From the NCBI RefSeq assembly GCF_002975175.1, contig NZ_PCNZ01000029.1, positions 1 to 48,314 of the forward strand: a stretch of DNA of 48,314 nucleotides, given 5' to 3'. Numbering within the stretch: the stretch's first letter is position 1; every line of letters begins with the position of its first letter. The position numbers were made by a program, and so were the translations under genes. Positions 26,834-36,913 of this stretch are shown piece by piece. The stretch is from Bacillus sp. MYb209. Lineage in GTDB: Bacteria; Bacillota; Bacilli; Bacillales; Bacillaceae_G. A model generated the notes under the pieces. It was not told the origin of the DNA. It was given only the letters and a program-made list of their open reading frames with translations, and made no database searches.

Positions 26834-28777
26834 TCATGCTATATGTTCTGTTTCTTTAATTTCATCAACGCTTACGTAGTAGCCATCATCATAATCGAAT
26901 GAACGATAGATTAAGCAACCTAAAATACCAATACCACCGATTGCTGCAATCCAGAACCAGCTAAATACTAATGCAAAACCTGCAAGACCGAAGAATGCAG
27001 ACATAATAATAGGCACACCAGAATTACTTGGCATGTGAATTGGTTTTAATTCATCTGCTGTTGGTGTAATTGTTTCTCCGCGTTTTTTCATGAACCAGAA
27101 AGCATCAGCTTCTTTAATTTCAGGAAGTTTCGCGAAGTTGTAATGTTGTACAGGAGAGTGAGTTGCCCATTCAAGTGTACGGCCATCCCATGGATCTCCA
27201 GTTGTATCACGTTCACCGTGACGTGCACTCCAAATTACGTTATAACAAAGAAGTACGAATCCGATACCCATCATTACTGCGCCGACAGATGCGATTTGGT
27301 TCAACCAACCCCATCCAAGGCTTTCAGAGTAAGTGTACATACGACGAGTCATACCATCTAAACCTAGGAAGTACATTGGGAAGAAACAGATGTTAAATCC
27401 GCTCATAAAGATCCAGAATGTCCATTTACCAAGGCGTTCATTTAGCATATGACCTGTCATTTTTGGATACCAGAATGTGAATCCAGCAAGCATAGCGAAT
27501 ACTGTACCTGCGATTAATACGTAGTGGAAATGAGCGACTAGGAAGTAGCTGTTATGGTATTGATAATCAGCTGCTGCCATTCCAAGCATAACCCCTGTAA
27601 CTCCACCGACTACGAAGTTTGGAATAAATGCCAATGACCAAAGCATTGGAACTGTAAAACGAATACGTCCTTTATACAGCGTAAACAACCAGTTAAATAT
27701 TTTAACACCGGTTGGAATCGAAATCGCCATTGTCGAAATCGAGAAGAACGAGTTAACCGCTGGACCTGCACCCATTGTAAAGAAGTGGTGAAGCCATACG
27801 ACGAAACTTAGTAAAGAAATTGCAACCATTGAGTATACCATCGCACTGTAACCGAATAGACGTTTACGTGAGAATGTACTAATGATTTCAGAGAAAATAC
27901 CGAATGCCGGTAAAATAACGATATATACTTCAGGGTGTCCCCATACCCAGAACAAGTTGGCCCAGAGCATTGGCATACCGCCGCTCGCCATCGTAAAGAA
28001 GTGAGCATCAAATAGACGGTCAAATGTCATTAATGCAAGAGCTACTGTTAATACTGGGAAAGCGAAAATAATGATTACACATGTAATTAAAATAGACCAT
28101 GTAAACATTGGCATTTTCATTAATTTCATGCCAGGTGTACGCATTTTTAAAATAGTAACTAGGAAGTTAATACCTGTCATTAACGTACCAAGACCTGAAA
28201 TCTGTAAGGCGATTGCGTAGAAGTTATTTCCTACACCAGGAGTAAACTCTGTACCCGCCATTGGGAAGTAAGAAGTCCACCCAGCATCTGGAGAACCACC
28301 GATTACGAAAGCGATGTTGAATAACATTGCTCCAATAAAGAATAACCAGAAACTTAAAGCATTTAAGAACGGATATGCAACGTCACGAGCACCAATTTGT
28401 AATGGTACAACGACGTTCATTAATCCTAGAACGAATGGCATTGCCATGAAAAGAATCATAACTGTACCATGTGTTGTAAAGATTCCATTATAGTGTTCAG
28501 CGTTTAAATATGTTGTATCTGGGAATGTTAACTGGGCACGAATCATTAAACCATCCATACCACCACGGAATAACATTATAACGGCAGAGATAATATACAT
28601 GGTCCCTATTTTTTTATGGTCAACAGTTGTCAACCATTCATCCCAAAGCCATCTCCATTTTTTGTACTTTGTTAGTACGAAAAGAATCGCTAATGTCACA
28701 AGAACGATAGATGCGTCAGCTCCGTAAATAATCGGGTCACCTGTGACAAAAAATTCATCAAGCTTCACTGTGTTCAC
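26834..28777 (-). CDS. qoxB: Cytochrome aa3 quinol oxidase subunit I
   Basis: The catalytic subunit of the terminal oxidase: it reduces oxygen with electrons from menaquinol and pumps protons. The 647-residue length equals that of B. subtilis QoxB. Haem and copper ligands are visible: the first haem ligand in FTTHGTVM, the HPEVY helix with its Tyr-linked CuB His, the [10 protein letters not shown] pair, and the HFHYVLIAG helix carrying the last haem ligands. About 14-15 membrane helices. It is flanked by qoxA upstream and qoxC downstream. Confidence 0.96.
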   Translation of the reverse strand: MNTVKLDEFFVTGDPIIYGADASIVLVTLAILFVLTKYKKWRWLWDEWLTTVDHKKIGTMYIISAVIMLFRGGMDGLMIRAQLTFPDTTYLNAEHYNGIFTTHGTVMILFMAMPFVLGLMNVVVPLQIGARDVAYPFLNALSFWLFFIGAMLFNIAFVIGGSPDAGWTSYFPMAGTEFTPGVGNNFYAIALQISGLGTLMTGINFLVTILKMRTPGMKLMKMPMFTWSILITCVIIIFAFPVLTVALALMTFDRLFDAHFFTMASGGMPMLWANLFWVWGHPEVYIVILPAFGIFSEIISTFSRKRLFGYSAMVYSMVAISLLSFVVWLHHFFTMGAGPAVNSFFSISTMAISIPTGVKIFNWLFTLYKGRIRFTVPMLWSLAFIPNFVVGGVTGVMLGMAAADYQYHNSYFLVAHFHYVLIAGTVFAMLAGFTFWYPKMTGHMLNERLGKWTFWIFMSGFNICFFPMYFLGLDGMTRRMYTYSESLGWGWLNQIASVGAVMMGIGFVLLCYNVIWSARHGERDTTGDPWDGRTLEWATHSPVQHYNFAKLPEIKEADAFWFMKKRGETITPTADELKPIHMPSNSGVPIIMSAFFGLAGFALVFSWFWIAAIGGIGILGCLIYRSFDYDDGYYVSVDEIKETEHIA

Positions 28778-28801
28778 TCCAATCTGTTGGAATAATAGCT
28801 A

Positions 28802-29677
28802 TTATTTTTTGTTTTTGTAGTAGTTGTAATCACAATATTCAAGTGACTTTGGATCTACATAACTTAAGTGGTGACTAGAGAATGTCATACGACCAACTAC
28901 ACCAGGTTTAACAATATCGTTGTACTTATCTTCTGTTAGTTTAGGAGCAGTTTCTTGTACTTCTTTTACCCACTTGTCATACTTTTCTTTTGTTTTTGCT
29001 TCAACTTCGAACTCCATGTGAGTGAATCCTTCACCCGAGAAGTTCGAGCTACGACCTAGGTAAGAACCAGGCTTATCAGCTTGTAAATATAAGTCCATGA
29101 TCATGCCATCCATTGTATACTTCATACCACCAAGTTCTGGTACCCAGAAAGCATTCATTGGACCTACAGAAGTCAGCTTAAATTGAATTGGTACACCAGC
29201 TGGGATGTTTAAATAGTTAACGGTTTCAATTTTTTCCTCCGGATAACTAAATAACCATTTCCAGTTTGCAGATGTAACATAAATTTCAACTGGCTTAATA
29301 TGTTTGGACTCTTGCGGAACCTCTTCCGAAGCATAAGTTGCTTTAACTGTTGGAATCGATAATGCGATAACGATAATAACAGGAATAATCGTCCAAATGA
29401 TTTCTAATAATGTGTTACCATGTTGATCAGGTGGCTCATAGTCCATATTCTCTGGTTTTTCACGATAACGAATCAAGATGACTGTAAACAAGATGAATAC
29501 AATTGCGATAATTAATGACATAAGCACGAATGACCAAACAATTAAATCATACTGTGCCTTTGCAACGGGTCCTTGCGGATTTAATACTGCGAGTTTCTTA
29601 TCACAGCCACCGAGGAACAGAAGTAATGATAACGGAAGAAGCGAAGCCAACTTCCAAAATGCTTTCTTTAGTTGCAC
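28802..29677 (-). CDS. qoxA: Cytochrome aa3 quinol oxidase subunit II, lipoprotein
   Basis: Subunit II, which receives electrons from quinol. I start it at GTG 29677 (ribosome site AAAGGAGA), giving 291 residues; the frame is open further upstream but without a ribosome site. The N-terminus is a lipoprotein signal with LFLGGC as lipobox, then two membrane helices and an external cupredoxin domain. The CuA ligands of cytochrome c oxidases (CxxxC) are absent and replaced by a stretch around NFSGEGFTHM, which marks a quinol oxidase. First gene of qoxABCD; the promoter should lie in 29680-29830, but I cannot mark it with confidence. Confidence 0.94.
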   Translation of the reverse strand: MQLKKAFWKLASLLPLSLLLFLGGCDKKLAVLNPQGPVAKAQYDLIVWSFVLMSLIIAIVFILFTVILIRYREKPENMDYEPPDQHGNTLLEIIWTIIPVIIVIALSIPTVKATYASEEVPQESKHIKPVEIYVTSANWKWLFSYPEEKIETVNYLNIPAGVPIQFKLTSVGPMNAFWVPELGGMKYTMDGMIMDLYLQADKPGSYLGRSSNFSGEGFTHMEFEVEAKTKEKYDKWVKEVQETAPKLTEDKYNDIVKPGVVGRMTFSSHHLSYVDPKSLEYCDYNYYKNKK

Positions 29678-30032
29678 GATTGAAAATCTCCTTTCTCCTT
29701 GGATTGAAACTATGCCAATAAAACAATATAAACCTATTAATTTATAGTTGGCAATAGTTTTTGTCATATTGTTAAAAAATAGACACAAATGCACGCTTTT
29801 TAAGGTGAATATCATTTGTAACTTGATAACATTGTAAACTATTTTCCAGATAAAAACGTTATTGTGGGAATTTTAAGATAAATAAAGTTATACCAACATA
29901 TCCAATAAATAGAAAAAAATTATCTTATTATAAGAAAGATTACTGAATTTTTAGTATATTTAGTTTGTTACCTGAGTTATATTTCTTTTTTGTTCAAATG
30001 TGACAACTTTCCGAATGTTTAACTTGGTATAA

Positions 30033-30176
30033 AATGTAGCAAATGATCCTAAATGGAATCCCGCAAGAAAGCTACGATTGGAACTATTGGGTAAAGTGGT
30101 GTACGGTATTTTAAATCTGCTTGTTCTACTTGTTGATTTATATGCCCCTCCCCCCATATTTTTTTGTATGTGTTAA
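30033..30176 (+). other. Open segment without start codon, possible gene remnant
   Basis: Between a TAA at 30030-30032 and the TAA at 30174-30176 the frame reads NDPKWNPARKLRLELLGK and then a hydrophobic helix-like stretch (about 20 residues). Composition looks protein-like, but no ATG, GTG or TTG with a ribosome site lies in a position to start it. It may be the tail of a decayed membrane-protein gene, or chance. Confidence 0.3.
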
Positions 30177-30294
30177 CTAAATTTCATTCGAGACTTTTAA
30201 TCATTAGTGGGGGTGAAAAACATACCCGGTTTATTTTGTTGTGAACTGAGTATGTAAAGGAAAAACTAACTATGACTAAATACCTTATAATGTT

Positions 30295-30338
30295 TATTAA
30301 CATAGTGAAGGAAATACGATTCTTTCACTATGTTAATA
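30295..30338. repeat. 15-bp palindrome with T-rich tail, no gene directly upstream
   Basis: TATTAACATAGTGAA (30295-30309) is perfectly complemented at 30324-30338 around 14 bases, followed by ATTTTGTTTTT. It has the shape of a terminator but no recognised rightward gene precedes it; an unannotated small RNA or short reading frame is possible. Confidence 0.55.
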
Positions 30339-30523
30339 ATTTTGTTTTTAGTAAAACATTCTAAAAAAGTATATCGTTTTTTCTTTTTATTGAAAATAAT
30401 TAGAATTTCACAATGGTATTTGTGAATAATAATTCGCAGAATCTTTCTAGCAAACTAGTAAGAAGAAAGGTACAATGATAGAAGCTGCGCCTTTAAAATA
30501 ATTGATATAATGGAGTTTGGTTT

Positions 30524-31237
30524 ATGATGAAAAAGTTAAAATATATTTTTATTTTCGGTATTATATTTGCTGTCGTGTTTTTTTTCGAGAAAGATAAAAT
30601 TATGAAAAAGGCACAAGAATTACGGTTAGACCTTTTCTCTGAGATGAAAGAAAGTGCAATGATTACAGAGGTTCCGTTTATTAGACAGTTACCTGAATTA
30701 CCTAGAGGTTGTGAAGTGACAAGTTTAGCTATGCTACTACAACATAAAGGTGTACAAGTAGATAAGATGCAACTTGCTAGTGAAATTCATCGCGTCCCAT
30801 TTAAACAAAATGGTTTGCATGGAAATCCTTATGAGGGGTTCGTTGGAAATATTTATACGAAAGCTGAGCCGGGATACGGTGTATATAATCAACCGATTTT
30901 TAATTTAGCAGAAAAATATGTTTCTGGAAAAGTAATTAATTTAACGGGCAGAGACGTGCAAGATTTATATAAGGTAATTAGTTCTGGTTCTCCGATATGG
31001 GTAATTATTAATACAACGTTTAAACCATTAGCTGAAAGTAGTTTTGAAACATGGAATACGAGTTCAGGTGAAGTGAAAATTACATATTATGAGCATAGTG
31101 TTGTAGTAATTGGATATGATCAAAACTTTGTATACGTAAATGATCCCCTTGCAAACAATCCACGAAAAGCTGTTCCTCGTGCTGAATTTGAAAAGGCATG
31201 GGAGCAAATGGGGAAGCAAGCAATTACTATTTTATAA
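30524..31237 (+). CDS. C39-like cysteine-protease-fold exported protein
   Basis: A 237-residue protein with one N-terminal membrane anchor (about 6-22) and a peptidase_C39_2-type domain. The papain-like catalytic set is visible: Cys63 in PRGCEVTSLAML, His191 in YYEHSVVVIGYD and Asp207 in YVNDP. Family members of this kind (YvpB-like) are widespread in Bacillus with unknown substrates; the domain should lie outside the membrane. No ABC exporter or bacteriocin gene adjoins it, so a peptide-maturation role is not supported. A terminator follows. Confidence 0.83.
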   Translation: MMKKLKYIFIFGIIFAVVFFFEKDKIMKKAQELRLDLFSEMKESAMITEVPFIRQLPELPRGCEVTSLAMLLQHKGVQVDKMQLASEIHRVPFKQNGLHGNPYEGFVGNIYTKAEPGYGVYNQPIFNLAEKYVSGKVINLTGRDVQDLYKVISSGSPIWVIINTTFKPLAESSFETWNTSSGEVKITYYEHSVVVIGYDQNFVYVNDPLANNPRKAVPRAEFEKAWEQMGKQAITIL

Positions 31238-31241
31238 AATG

Positions 31242-31266
31242 AAAAGTCATCTTGAGATGGCTTTTT
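31242..31266 (+). terminator. Terminator of the C39-like gene
   Basis: AAAAGTCATCT pairs with AGATGGCTTTTT (one G-T pair) around two bases. Confidence 0.75.
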
Positions 31267-31366
31267 ATTTTATAATGTTTATTGTTGAAAATTCTGAATA
31301 TTCTTTTAAAAGTTAATGGTTCACGCTATAATAACATTTAAATTGGTGAAGAAGGGGAGAAGAGAA

Positions 31367-32542
31367 ATGGATGTCGCAAAGGAACTTGTTTTATCAAAGA
31401 ATCAGTTGATTGAGTGGAGAAGGCATTTTCATAAGTATCCAGAGTTATCTTTTCAAGAGGAAAAAACATCTCAATTTGTATTCGACATACTTCGGGAAAT
31501 CCCGTATTTAGAAGTTTCGCGACCTACTAAATATAGTGTAATGGCAAGGTTAATTGGTAAGCAGCCTGGTAAAACTATCGCGGTTCGTGCTGATATGGAT
31601 GCCCTTCCTATTCATGAAGAAAATAAGTTTGATTTTATTTCTACATATCCAGGTGTGATGCATGCGTGTGGTCACGATGGTCACATGGCAATATTGCTTG
31701 GTGTAGTACATAAGTTGGTAGAGGAAAGAGAGAAAGTTAAAGGAGAGATTCGCTTTTTATTTCAACATGCAGAAGAAAACTTTCCGGGTGGTGCAGAGGA
31801 AATGGTCGCAGCGGGAGTGATGGCAGGTGTGGATTACATTATTGGTGCTCACCTTTGGGCGTCGTTAGAGGTTGGGAAAGTAGGGGTGATTTATGGAGCT
31901 GCGATGGCCGCACCGGACGTTTTTAAAATTAAGATAGAGGGAAAAGGTGGGCATGCTGGAATCCCGCACGAAACAGTTGATAGTATCGCAATCGGTGCAC
32001 AAGTTGTTTCGCAAATCCAGCAAATTGTATCTCGCCTCACGAATCCGTTAGATTCTCTCGTAGTATCTGTTACGCAATTTCACGCTGGGACAACTCATAA
32101 TGTTATCCCGGAACAAGCGGAGATTGAAGGGACAGTGAGAAGTTTAAGGCATGAATTAAGAGAAGAAACAAAGAAGAAACTTGAAAGGATTGTAAAACAT
32201 ATTACAGAATCCTACGGTGCTAAGTATACATTTTCTTATGAATATGGATATCGACCAGTTGTGAACGATTGTGAAACTACAGAGCTTATTGAACGCACGG
32301 CATTACAGCTTTATGGGAGAGAAAGGGTTGTTCGCTTACAGCCAACGATGGCTGGAGAAGATTTTTCAGCATTTTTACAAAAGGCACCAGGGACATTCTT
32401 TTTTATCGGAGCAGGAAATAAAGAGAAGGGCATTATATACCCGCATCACCATCCTCGTTTTACGATTGACGAAGATGCATTACCAATTGGAGTGGAAGTC
32501 TTCGTGTCATCCATTATGAATTTTATAAGTAAAGGAGAATGA
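31367..32542 (+). CDS. M20-family amidohydrolase (N-acyl amino acid/hippurate hydrolase type)
   Basis: A 391-residue cytoplasmic metallohydrolase of the HipO/IAA-amino acid hydrolase subgroup. Metal-binding residues are visible in MHACGHDGHMA (Cys, His, His), in HAEENFPGGAEEM (two Glu) and in the later HHHPRF. The dimerisation domain begins near VFKIKIEGKGGHAG. I start it at ATG 31367 behind AAGGGGAGAAGAG; an upstream in-frame ATG has no ribosome site. The next two genes encode a small membrane protein and a sodium:solute symporter at 1-base and 4-base spacings, so the operon probably imports and cleaves an N-acylated amino acid or similar amide (inference). Confidence 0.9.
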   Translation: MDVAKELVLSKNQLIEWRRHFHKYPELSFQEEKTSQFVFDILREIPYLEVSRPTKYSVMARLIGKQPGKTIAVRADMDALPIHEENKFDFISTYPGVMHACGHDGHMAILLGVVHKLVEEREKVKGEIRFLFQHAEENFPGGAEEMVAAGVMAGVDYIIGAHLWASLEVGKVGVIYGAAMAAPDVFKIKIEGKGGHAGIPHETVDSIAIGAQVVSQIQQIVSRLTNPLDSLVVSVTQFHAGTTHNVIPEQAEIEGTVRSLRHELREETKKKLERIVKHITESYGAKYTFSYEYGYRPVVNDCETTELIERTALQLYGRERVVRLQPTMAGEDFSAFLQKAPGTFFFIGAGNKEKGIIYPHHHPRFTIDEDALPIGVEVFVSSIMNFISKGE

Positions 32543-32543
32543 G

Positions 32544-32741
32544 ATGAAGAAAATACACGTGCTAGCACTTATTCCAGTGTTTTGTTTAGTAGTTGGACCA
32601 ATATTTGCGAATTCAGTTACTCCTTACGTATTGGGGATGCCATTTTTATTATTTTGGGTATTATTATCAGTGTTTATTACGTCTCTTTGTATGGGGCTTG
32701 TGTACGTATTCGATCCTGCTAATAAGGGGGATGTAAAATGA
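32544..32741 (+). CDS. DUF3311 small membrane protein
   Basis: A 65-residue protein with two membrane helices (about 5-27 and 33-56) and the ending VYVFDPANKG typical of DUF3311, a family found directly upstream of SSF symporters. It starts 1 base after the hydrolase stop and its stop codon overlaps the symporter start (ATGA). It is probably an accessory subunit or stabiliser of that symporter. Confidence 0.85.
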   Translation: MKKIHVLALIPVFCLVVGPIFANSVTPYVLGMPFLLFWVLLSVFITSLCMGLVYVFDPANKGDVK

Positions 32742-34210
32742 TAGCATTACTTATCATTATTTTATTTTTATTTCTAGCACTATTTTTAGGGATTCGGGCA
32801 CAACATGGAAAAGATATGAATTTAGAACAATGGTCAGTTGGAGGAAGAGGATTTGGGACTATTTTCGTTTTTCTCCTTATGGCAGGGGAAATTTATACGA
32901 CGTTCACATTTTTAGGAGGAAGTGGCTGGGCGTATAGTAAAGGAGCTCCTACATTTTATATTTTAGGGTATGGTGCATTAGCTTATATTTTATCGTATTT
33001 CTTATTGCCTCCAATTTGGAAGTATGCAAAAGAACATAACCTCGTTTCACAATCAGATTTCTTTGCGAAGAAATACAGGAGTAAGACGCTTGGGATAATT
33101 GTTTCAATTATTGGTGTTATTTCGATTATCCCGTATCTTGTTTTACAGTTAAAGGGATTAGGAATTATCGTTTCGGAAGCTTCCTATGGAAGAGTGACAC
33201 CTGTTATTGCGGTATGGATTGGTGCTATTGTTATAACTATATATGTAATGGTTTCAGGTATACATGGTTCGGCTTGGACAGCTGCTTTGAAGGATATTAT
33301 GATACTATTCATCGTTATGTTTTTAGGTATATATTTACCGTATCATTATTATGGAGGATTTCAGCCGATGTTCGAAGCTGTAGAAGCTGCGAAACCAGGG
33401 TTTTTATCTTTACCTGAAGAAGGAATGAGTATTTCTTGGTTTGTTTCTACTATTATATTAACGGCCCTCGGTTTCTATATGTGGCCTCATACATTTGCTT
33501 CTGCTTTCTCTGCAAAAAATGAAAAAGTATTTAGGAAAAACGCGGCGATTATGCCTCTTTATTCTTTAGTTTTGCTTTTCGTGTTCTTTGCAGGTTTTGC
33601 TGCTATATTACAAATTCCAGGGTTAAAGGGAGCGGATGTAGATCTTTCATTATTTCGTCTTGCTTTACAAACTTTTGACCCTTGGTTTATTGGGATTATT
33701 GGTAGTGCTGGAGTTTTAACAGCATTAGTTCCAGGTTCCATGCTTGTTATGGCTGCTTCCACATTATTGGCAAAAAATATTTATCGAACAATGGTGCCAT
33801 CTGCTTCAGATAGACAAGTTGCTAAAGCTGCAAAATTATTTGTGCCTGTAGTAACGCTCGTAGCAGTATTGTTTACATTTAAAGGAGGAGAAACAATAGG
33901 GGCACTTCTTTTAATGGGATACAGTATAGTGACACAACTTTTCCCTGCGCTTGTATGTAGTTTGTTTCCTCGGCAAATTATTACGAAGCAAGGAGCGATT
34001 GCAGGGATGGGGATTGGGCTGTTAGTTGTTGCATATATCACCTTATCTGGTTCTACTATAGCTACAATGTTTCCGGGTTTCCCGCAATATATAAAAGATT
34101 TGAATGTAGGTATAGTCGCATTGTTAATTAATATTATTGTGATGTTTATAGTTAGTGGATTCACGAAAAGTGTATCTATAAAGACAGACAATATAATAGT
34201 AGAAAAGTAA
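32738..34210 (+). CDS. Sodium:solute symporter (SSF family)
   Basis: A 490-residue carrier with 13 membrane helices. It shows the SSF pattern EQWSVGGRGFGTIFVFLLMAG-like first helix region (residues about 28-48) and FWGSA/GLTALVPGSMLVMAASTLLAKNIY-like later helix carrying the Na2 site serines. The solute is unknown; its operon partner is an amidohydrolase, so an N-acyl amino acid or organic acid is plausible. The start overlaps the stop of the DUF3311 gene. A terminator follows. Confidence 0.9.
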   Translation: MIALLIIILFLFLALFLGIRAQHGKDMNLEQWSVGGRGFGTIFVFLLMAGEIYTTFTFLGGSGWAYSKGAPTFYILGYGALAYILSYFLLPPIWKYAKEHNLVSQSDFFAKKYRSKTLGIIVSIIGVISIIPYLVLQLKGLGIIVSEASYGRVTPVIAVWIGAIVITIYVMVSGIHGSAWTAALKDIMILFIVMFLGIYLPYHYYGGFQPMFEAVEAAKPGFLSLPEEGMSISWFVSTIILTALGFYMWPHTFASAFSAKNEKVFRKNAAIMPLYSLVLLFVFFAGFAAILQIPGLKGADVDLSLFRLALQTFDPWFIGIIGSAGVLTALVPGSMLVMAASTLLAKNIYRTMVPSASDRQVAKAAKLFVPVVTLVAVLFTFKGGETIGALLLMGYSIVTQLFPALVCSLFPRQIITKQGAIAGMGIGLLVVAYITLSGSTIATMFPGFPQYIKDLNVGIVALLINIIVMFIVSGFTKSVSIKTDNIIVEK

Positions 34211-34219
34211 CCCGCGTGT

Positions 34220-34254
34220 TAGAGCTATCTTCGAAAAGAGATAGCTCTTTTTTT
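34220..34254 (+). terminator. Terminator of the hydrolase/symporter operon
   Basis: AGAGCTATCT pairs with AGATAGCTCT, followed by seven T. Confidence 0.92.
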
Positions 34255-34312
34255 GTATATATTTTCTTCTATTAGCGGAATCTAACTAAAAACTTGTTGA
34301 AAAGGAAGTTAG

Positions 34313-35791
34313 GTGGGGAAATTGTTAGAGCTAAAGGGTAACTTGTTTGAAGTTATGAAGGAAATTAGAGATGAGTTAGGTTCACCTAATGATTTAACAA
34401 TTAGAGAAGTTGCTCTTGCTGGTAGCATTACACGTTGTGCGGTTGTTTTTTTATGTGGATTGACAGATAAGGATAATGTTTATAAATATGTAGTTCGTAC
34501 ACTTCAATATGAAGAAATACCAAATGAAGCAGCTGTGGTTCAGACGTTATTGGATCGTTTTATTTCTATTGCAGAAGTCGGTATGAAGACAACTTTTCCA
34601 GATATTATAAATGCGGTTTTAGCAGGAGATACAGTCATATTAATTGATAATATTCAAACGGCTATTGTTGTTAACAGTAGGGCTTGGGAGAAAAGAAGTC
34701 TAGAACCGCCAGTGACAGAAGATTTAATACGTGGACCGAGAGTTGGATTAAATGAAGATATTAATGTGAATAAAATGTTAATTCGCCGTGGTTTACGTGA
34801 TCCGAAGTTACGGTTTCAATCTTATATTATGGGGAAGCGATCGCAGAAAGAAGTAACCCTAGTATATATAGAAGATATTATTAACCCTTACATCGTAAAA
34901 GAGCTAGATCGGCGTCTTCAATCAATAGTGACAGATGTCATTTTTGAGACAGGAACGATTGAGCAATTAATTCAAGATAATAATTTGTCGCCGTTTCCGC
35001 AGTTTTTAAATACAGAAAGACCAGATAATATAGTGGCTGCATTGGCGAAAGGGAAAGCGGCCATTTTAGTAGATGGGTCACCATTTGCTCTTATAGCTCC
35101 ACTAGTGTTTGTTGATATTTTTCAATCTGTAGAAGATCATTATGAGCGTTGGGTAATTGGGACGTTATTAAGAATTTTACGTATGGGATCAGGTATCGCT
35201 GCTGTTTTATTACCTGCCATGTACGTAGCGCTTGTATCGTATCATCAAGGGCTTATCCCATCTAAACTAGCTTATTCTATTGCGGGAGCGAGAGAAGGGG
35301 TGCCATTTCCGGCATATATAGAAACGTTAATGATGGCATTAACGATGGAATTAATAAGAGAAGCTGGAATTAGGCTTCCGAAACCGATGGGGCAAACAAT
35401 TGGTATCGTAGGTGGTCTTGTAATTGGAGAAGCGGCAGTAAATGCGGGGATTGTAAATCCGTTTTTAGTAATTATTATTGCGGTTACCGCAATTGCTACA
35501 TTTTCACTTCCTGTATATAGCATTACGATCACATTTCGAATTTTACTTTTCGTCTTCGTGTTAGCTGCAACTGCTTTTGGGTTGTACGGAATCATTTTAG
35601 CTCTTATTGCACTTGCGGTTCATATTACAAATTTAAAGAGTGTTGGGGTTCCGTATACAACACCTATTGCTCCTGCTTTTTATAAAGATTGGGAAGAAGA
35701 ATTGGTTCGCCTACCAAAATCAATGTTAGAAGAGAGACCAGAATATTTACAAACGAAAGACTCTACATTACGTCCAAAGGAGCGAGAGTAA
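34313..35791 (+). CDS. gerLA: Spore germinant receptor subunit A (GerA family; probably GerL)
   Basis: The A subunit of a GerA-type receptor in the spore inner membrane, where it takes part in sensing amino acids or nucleosides. The 492-residue protein has a large N-terminal soluble region (1-280, with RGPRVGLNEDINVN characteristic of the family) and a C-terminal membrane domain of about five helices (near 290-440), ending in a short soluble tail. The start may be GTG 34313 or TTG 34322; the second has AGGTGG at a good distance. The paralogue letter L comes from the locus position relative to plcB as I remember it and is not proven by the sequence. Expression in the forespore (sigma G) is expected. 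Confidence 0.82.
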   Translation: MGKLLELKGNLFEVMKEIRDELGSPNDLTIREVALAGSITRCAVVFLCGLTDKDNVYKYVVRTLQYEEIPNEAAVVQTLLDRFISIAEVGMKTTFPDIINAVLAGDTVILIDNIQTAIVVNSRAWEKRSLEPPVTEDLIRGPRVGLNEDINVNKMLIRRGLRDPKLRFQSYIMGKRSQKEVTLVYIEDIINPYIVKELDRRLQSIVTDVIFETGTIEQLIQDNNLSPFPQFLNTERPDNIVAALAKGKAAILVDGSPFALIAPLVFVDIFQSVEDHYERWVIGTLLRILRMGSGIAAVLLPAMYVALVSYHQGLIPSKLAYSIAGAREGVPFPAYIETLMMALTMELIREAGIRLPKPMGQTIGIVGGLVIGEAAVNAGIVNPFLVIIIAVTAIATFSLPVYSITITFRILLFVFVLAATAFGLYGIILALIALAVHITNLKSVGVPYTTPIAPAFYKDWEEELVRLPKSMLEERPEYLQTKDSTLRPKERE

Positions 35792-36913
35792 TTGAAACCA
35801 TTTGAATATGGGGATGAGGAAATTGGATCTCGGGAACTTGGTTTTGCGGTATCGTCAACAATTATCGGTATAGGTGCATTATCTATGCCTCGAGATATTG
35901 CTATGCAAACTTTATTTTCAGACGGTTGGATTATTTTGCTTTTGGGTGGATTGATATGTGCGGTTTTAGGTTGGTTTGTAACGAGGGTAGCTATTTTATT
36001 CCCAAAACAAAACTTTGTTCAATATACAAGTGCGCATTTGACGAAGCCTGTTGCATACACAATTAGTAGCATTTTAGTATTAACGTTTGCTGCTTTGACA
36101 GCATATGAATCGCGAATGATTGCAATTATTTCACAAACGTATTTATTTAGTGATACACCAGTACAGCTACTGTCTTTTTTCTTCTTATTAGTTGTTATTT
36201 ATGGAATAGCAGGATCGAGAGCAGCTTTATTAAGGTTAAGTGTTCTATTCTTACCTATCGTGTTAATTGCAATAGTGTTGCTTTCTTTATTGAATGTGAA
36301 TTTAATGGAAATAAACAATTTACTACCGGCTTTTCAAACGAACGTAAGTCAATATGCTGTAGGAGTTAAAAACTCTGTTTTTACGTTTATTGGATTTGAG
36401 GTAGCTTTGTTCTATGCGGTGATGTTAAATGACACAGCAAAAAAAGCACCAATGGCAGTTGCGAAAGCAGTAATGGTAAATGTGCTGTCGTACATTTTAA
36501 TTTATGTAACTTGTATTAGTGTTTTTACATATATGACAACCCGTGGATTGACGTATCCAACAATTGAATTAGGGAAAGAAATTGAAATTGGTGGAGGGTT
36601 TTTAGAAAGATTTGATGCCATTTTTTTTACTACTTGGATTATTACTATTTATAACACTACAGCAATGTATTATGACATCGCATCTTTATTATTTTGCGCT
36701 ATGTTTCCGAAAGTGAAGAAACATATTTTCATTTTTGTAAGTGCCCCGCTTATTTTTATGTTGAATATGATACCTAGTAATTTAAATGCTTTGTCAAGTT
36801 ATGGGACTTATTTAGCTTGGATAGATATGGGGTTTGTCGTGCTAGCGCCTTTGTTAGTTTTTATTGTATATAAAATAAAAAGAAGGAATGGTAGAAATGA
36901 AACACCTTCTTAA
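35792..36913 (+). CDS. gerLB: Spore germinant receptor subunit B (GerB family; probably GerL)
   Basis: A 373-residue membrane protein with ten helices, of the APC-superfamily spore permease family. The B subunit of GerA-type receptors binds the germinant. The N-terminal [20 protein letters not shown] is the unwound first-helix region that forms the ligand site in relatives. It starts at TTG immediately after the gerLA stop, with AAAGGAG inside the end of gerLA. Its end overlaps gerLC by 17 bases. Confidence 0.84.
   Translation: MKPFEYGDEEIGSRELGFAVSSTIIGIGALSMPRDIAMQTLFSDGWIILLLGGLICAVLGWFVTRVAILFPKQNFVQYTSAHLTKPVAYTISSILVLTFAALTAYESRMIAIISQTYLFSDTPVQLLSFFFLLVVIYGIAGSRAALLRLSVLFLPIVLIAIVLLSLLNVNLMEINNLLPAFQTNVSQYAVGVKNSVFTFIGFEVALFYAVMLNDTAKKAPMAVAKAVMVNVLSYILIYVTCISVFTYMTTRGLTYPTIELGKEIEIGGGFLERFDAIFFTTWIITIYNTTAMYYDIASLLFCAMFPKVKKHIFIFVSAPLIFMLNMIPSNLNALSSYGTYLAWIDMGFVVLAPLLVFIVYKIKRRNGRNETPS

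Larger units (their letters stand above)
29816..30523. other. Long intergenic region between qoxA and the C39-like gene
   Basis: About 700 AT-rich bases with no convincing complete gene. It holds the upstream regions of the two divergent genes, a 47-codon open segment without start codon (30033-30176) and a 15-bp palindrome (30295-30338), both listed separately. I see no tRNA, riboswitch or bcr1 copy in it. Confidence 0.6.

Noticed and set aside
29960-30157. 65-codon minus-strand open frame in the qoxA/C39 gap
   Set aside because: The ATG has no ribosome site and lies against a C-rich tract; the sequence resembles no protein I know. It overlaps the opposite-strand open segment, and at most one of them could be real.
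30524-31237. C39-like protein as part of a bacteriocin export system
   Set aside because: There is no ABC exporter, precursor peptide or immunity gene nearby, and the protein is a stand-alone C39_2-type domain.
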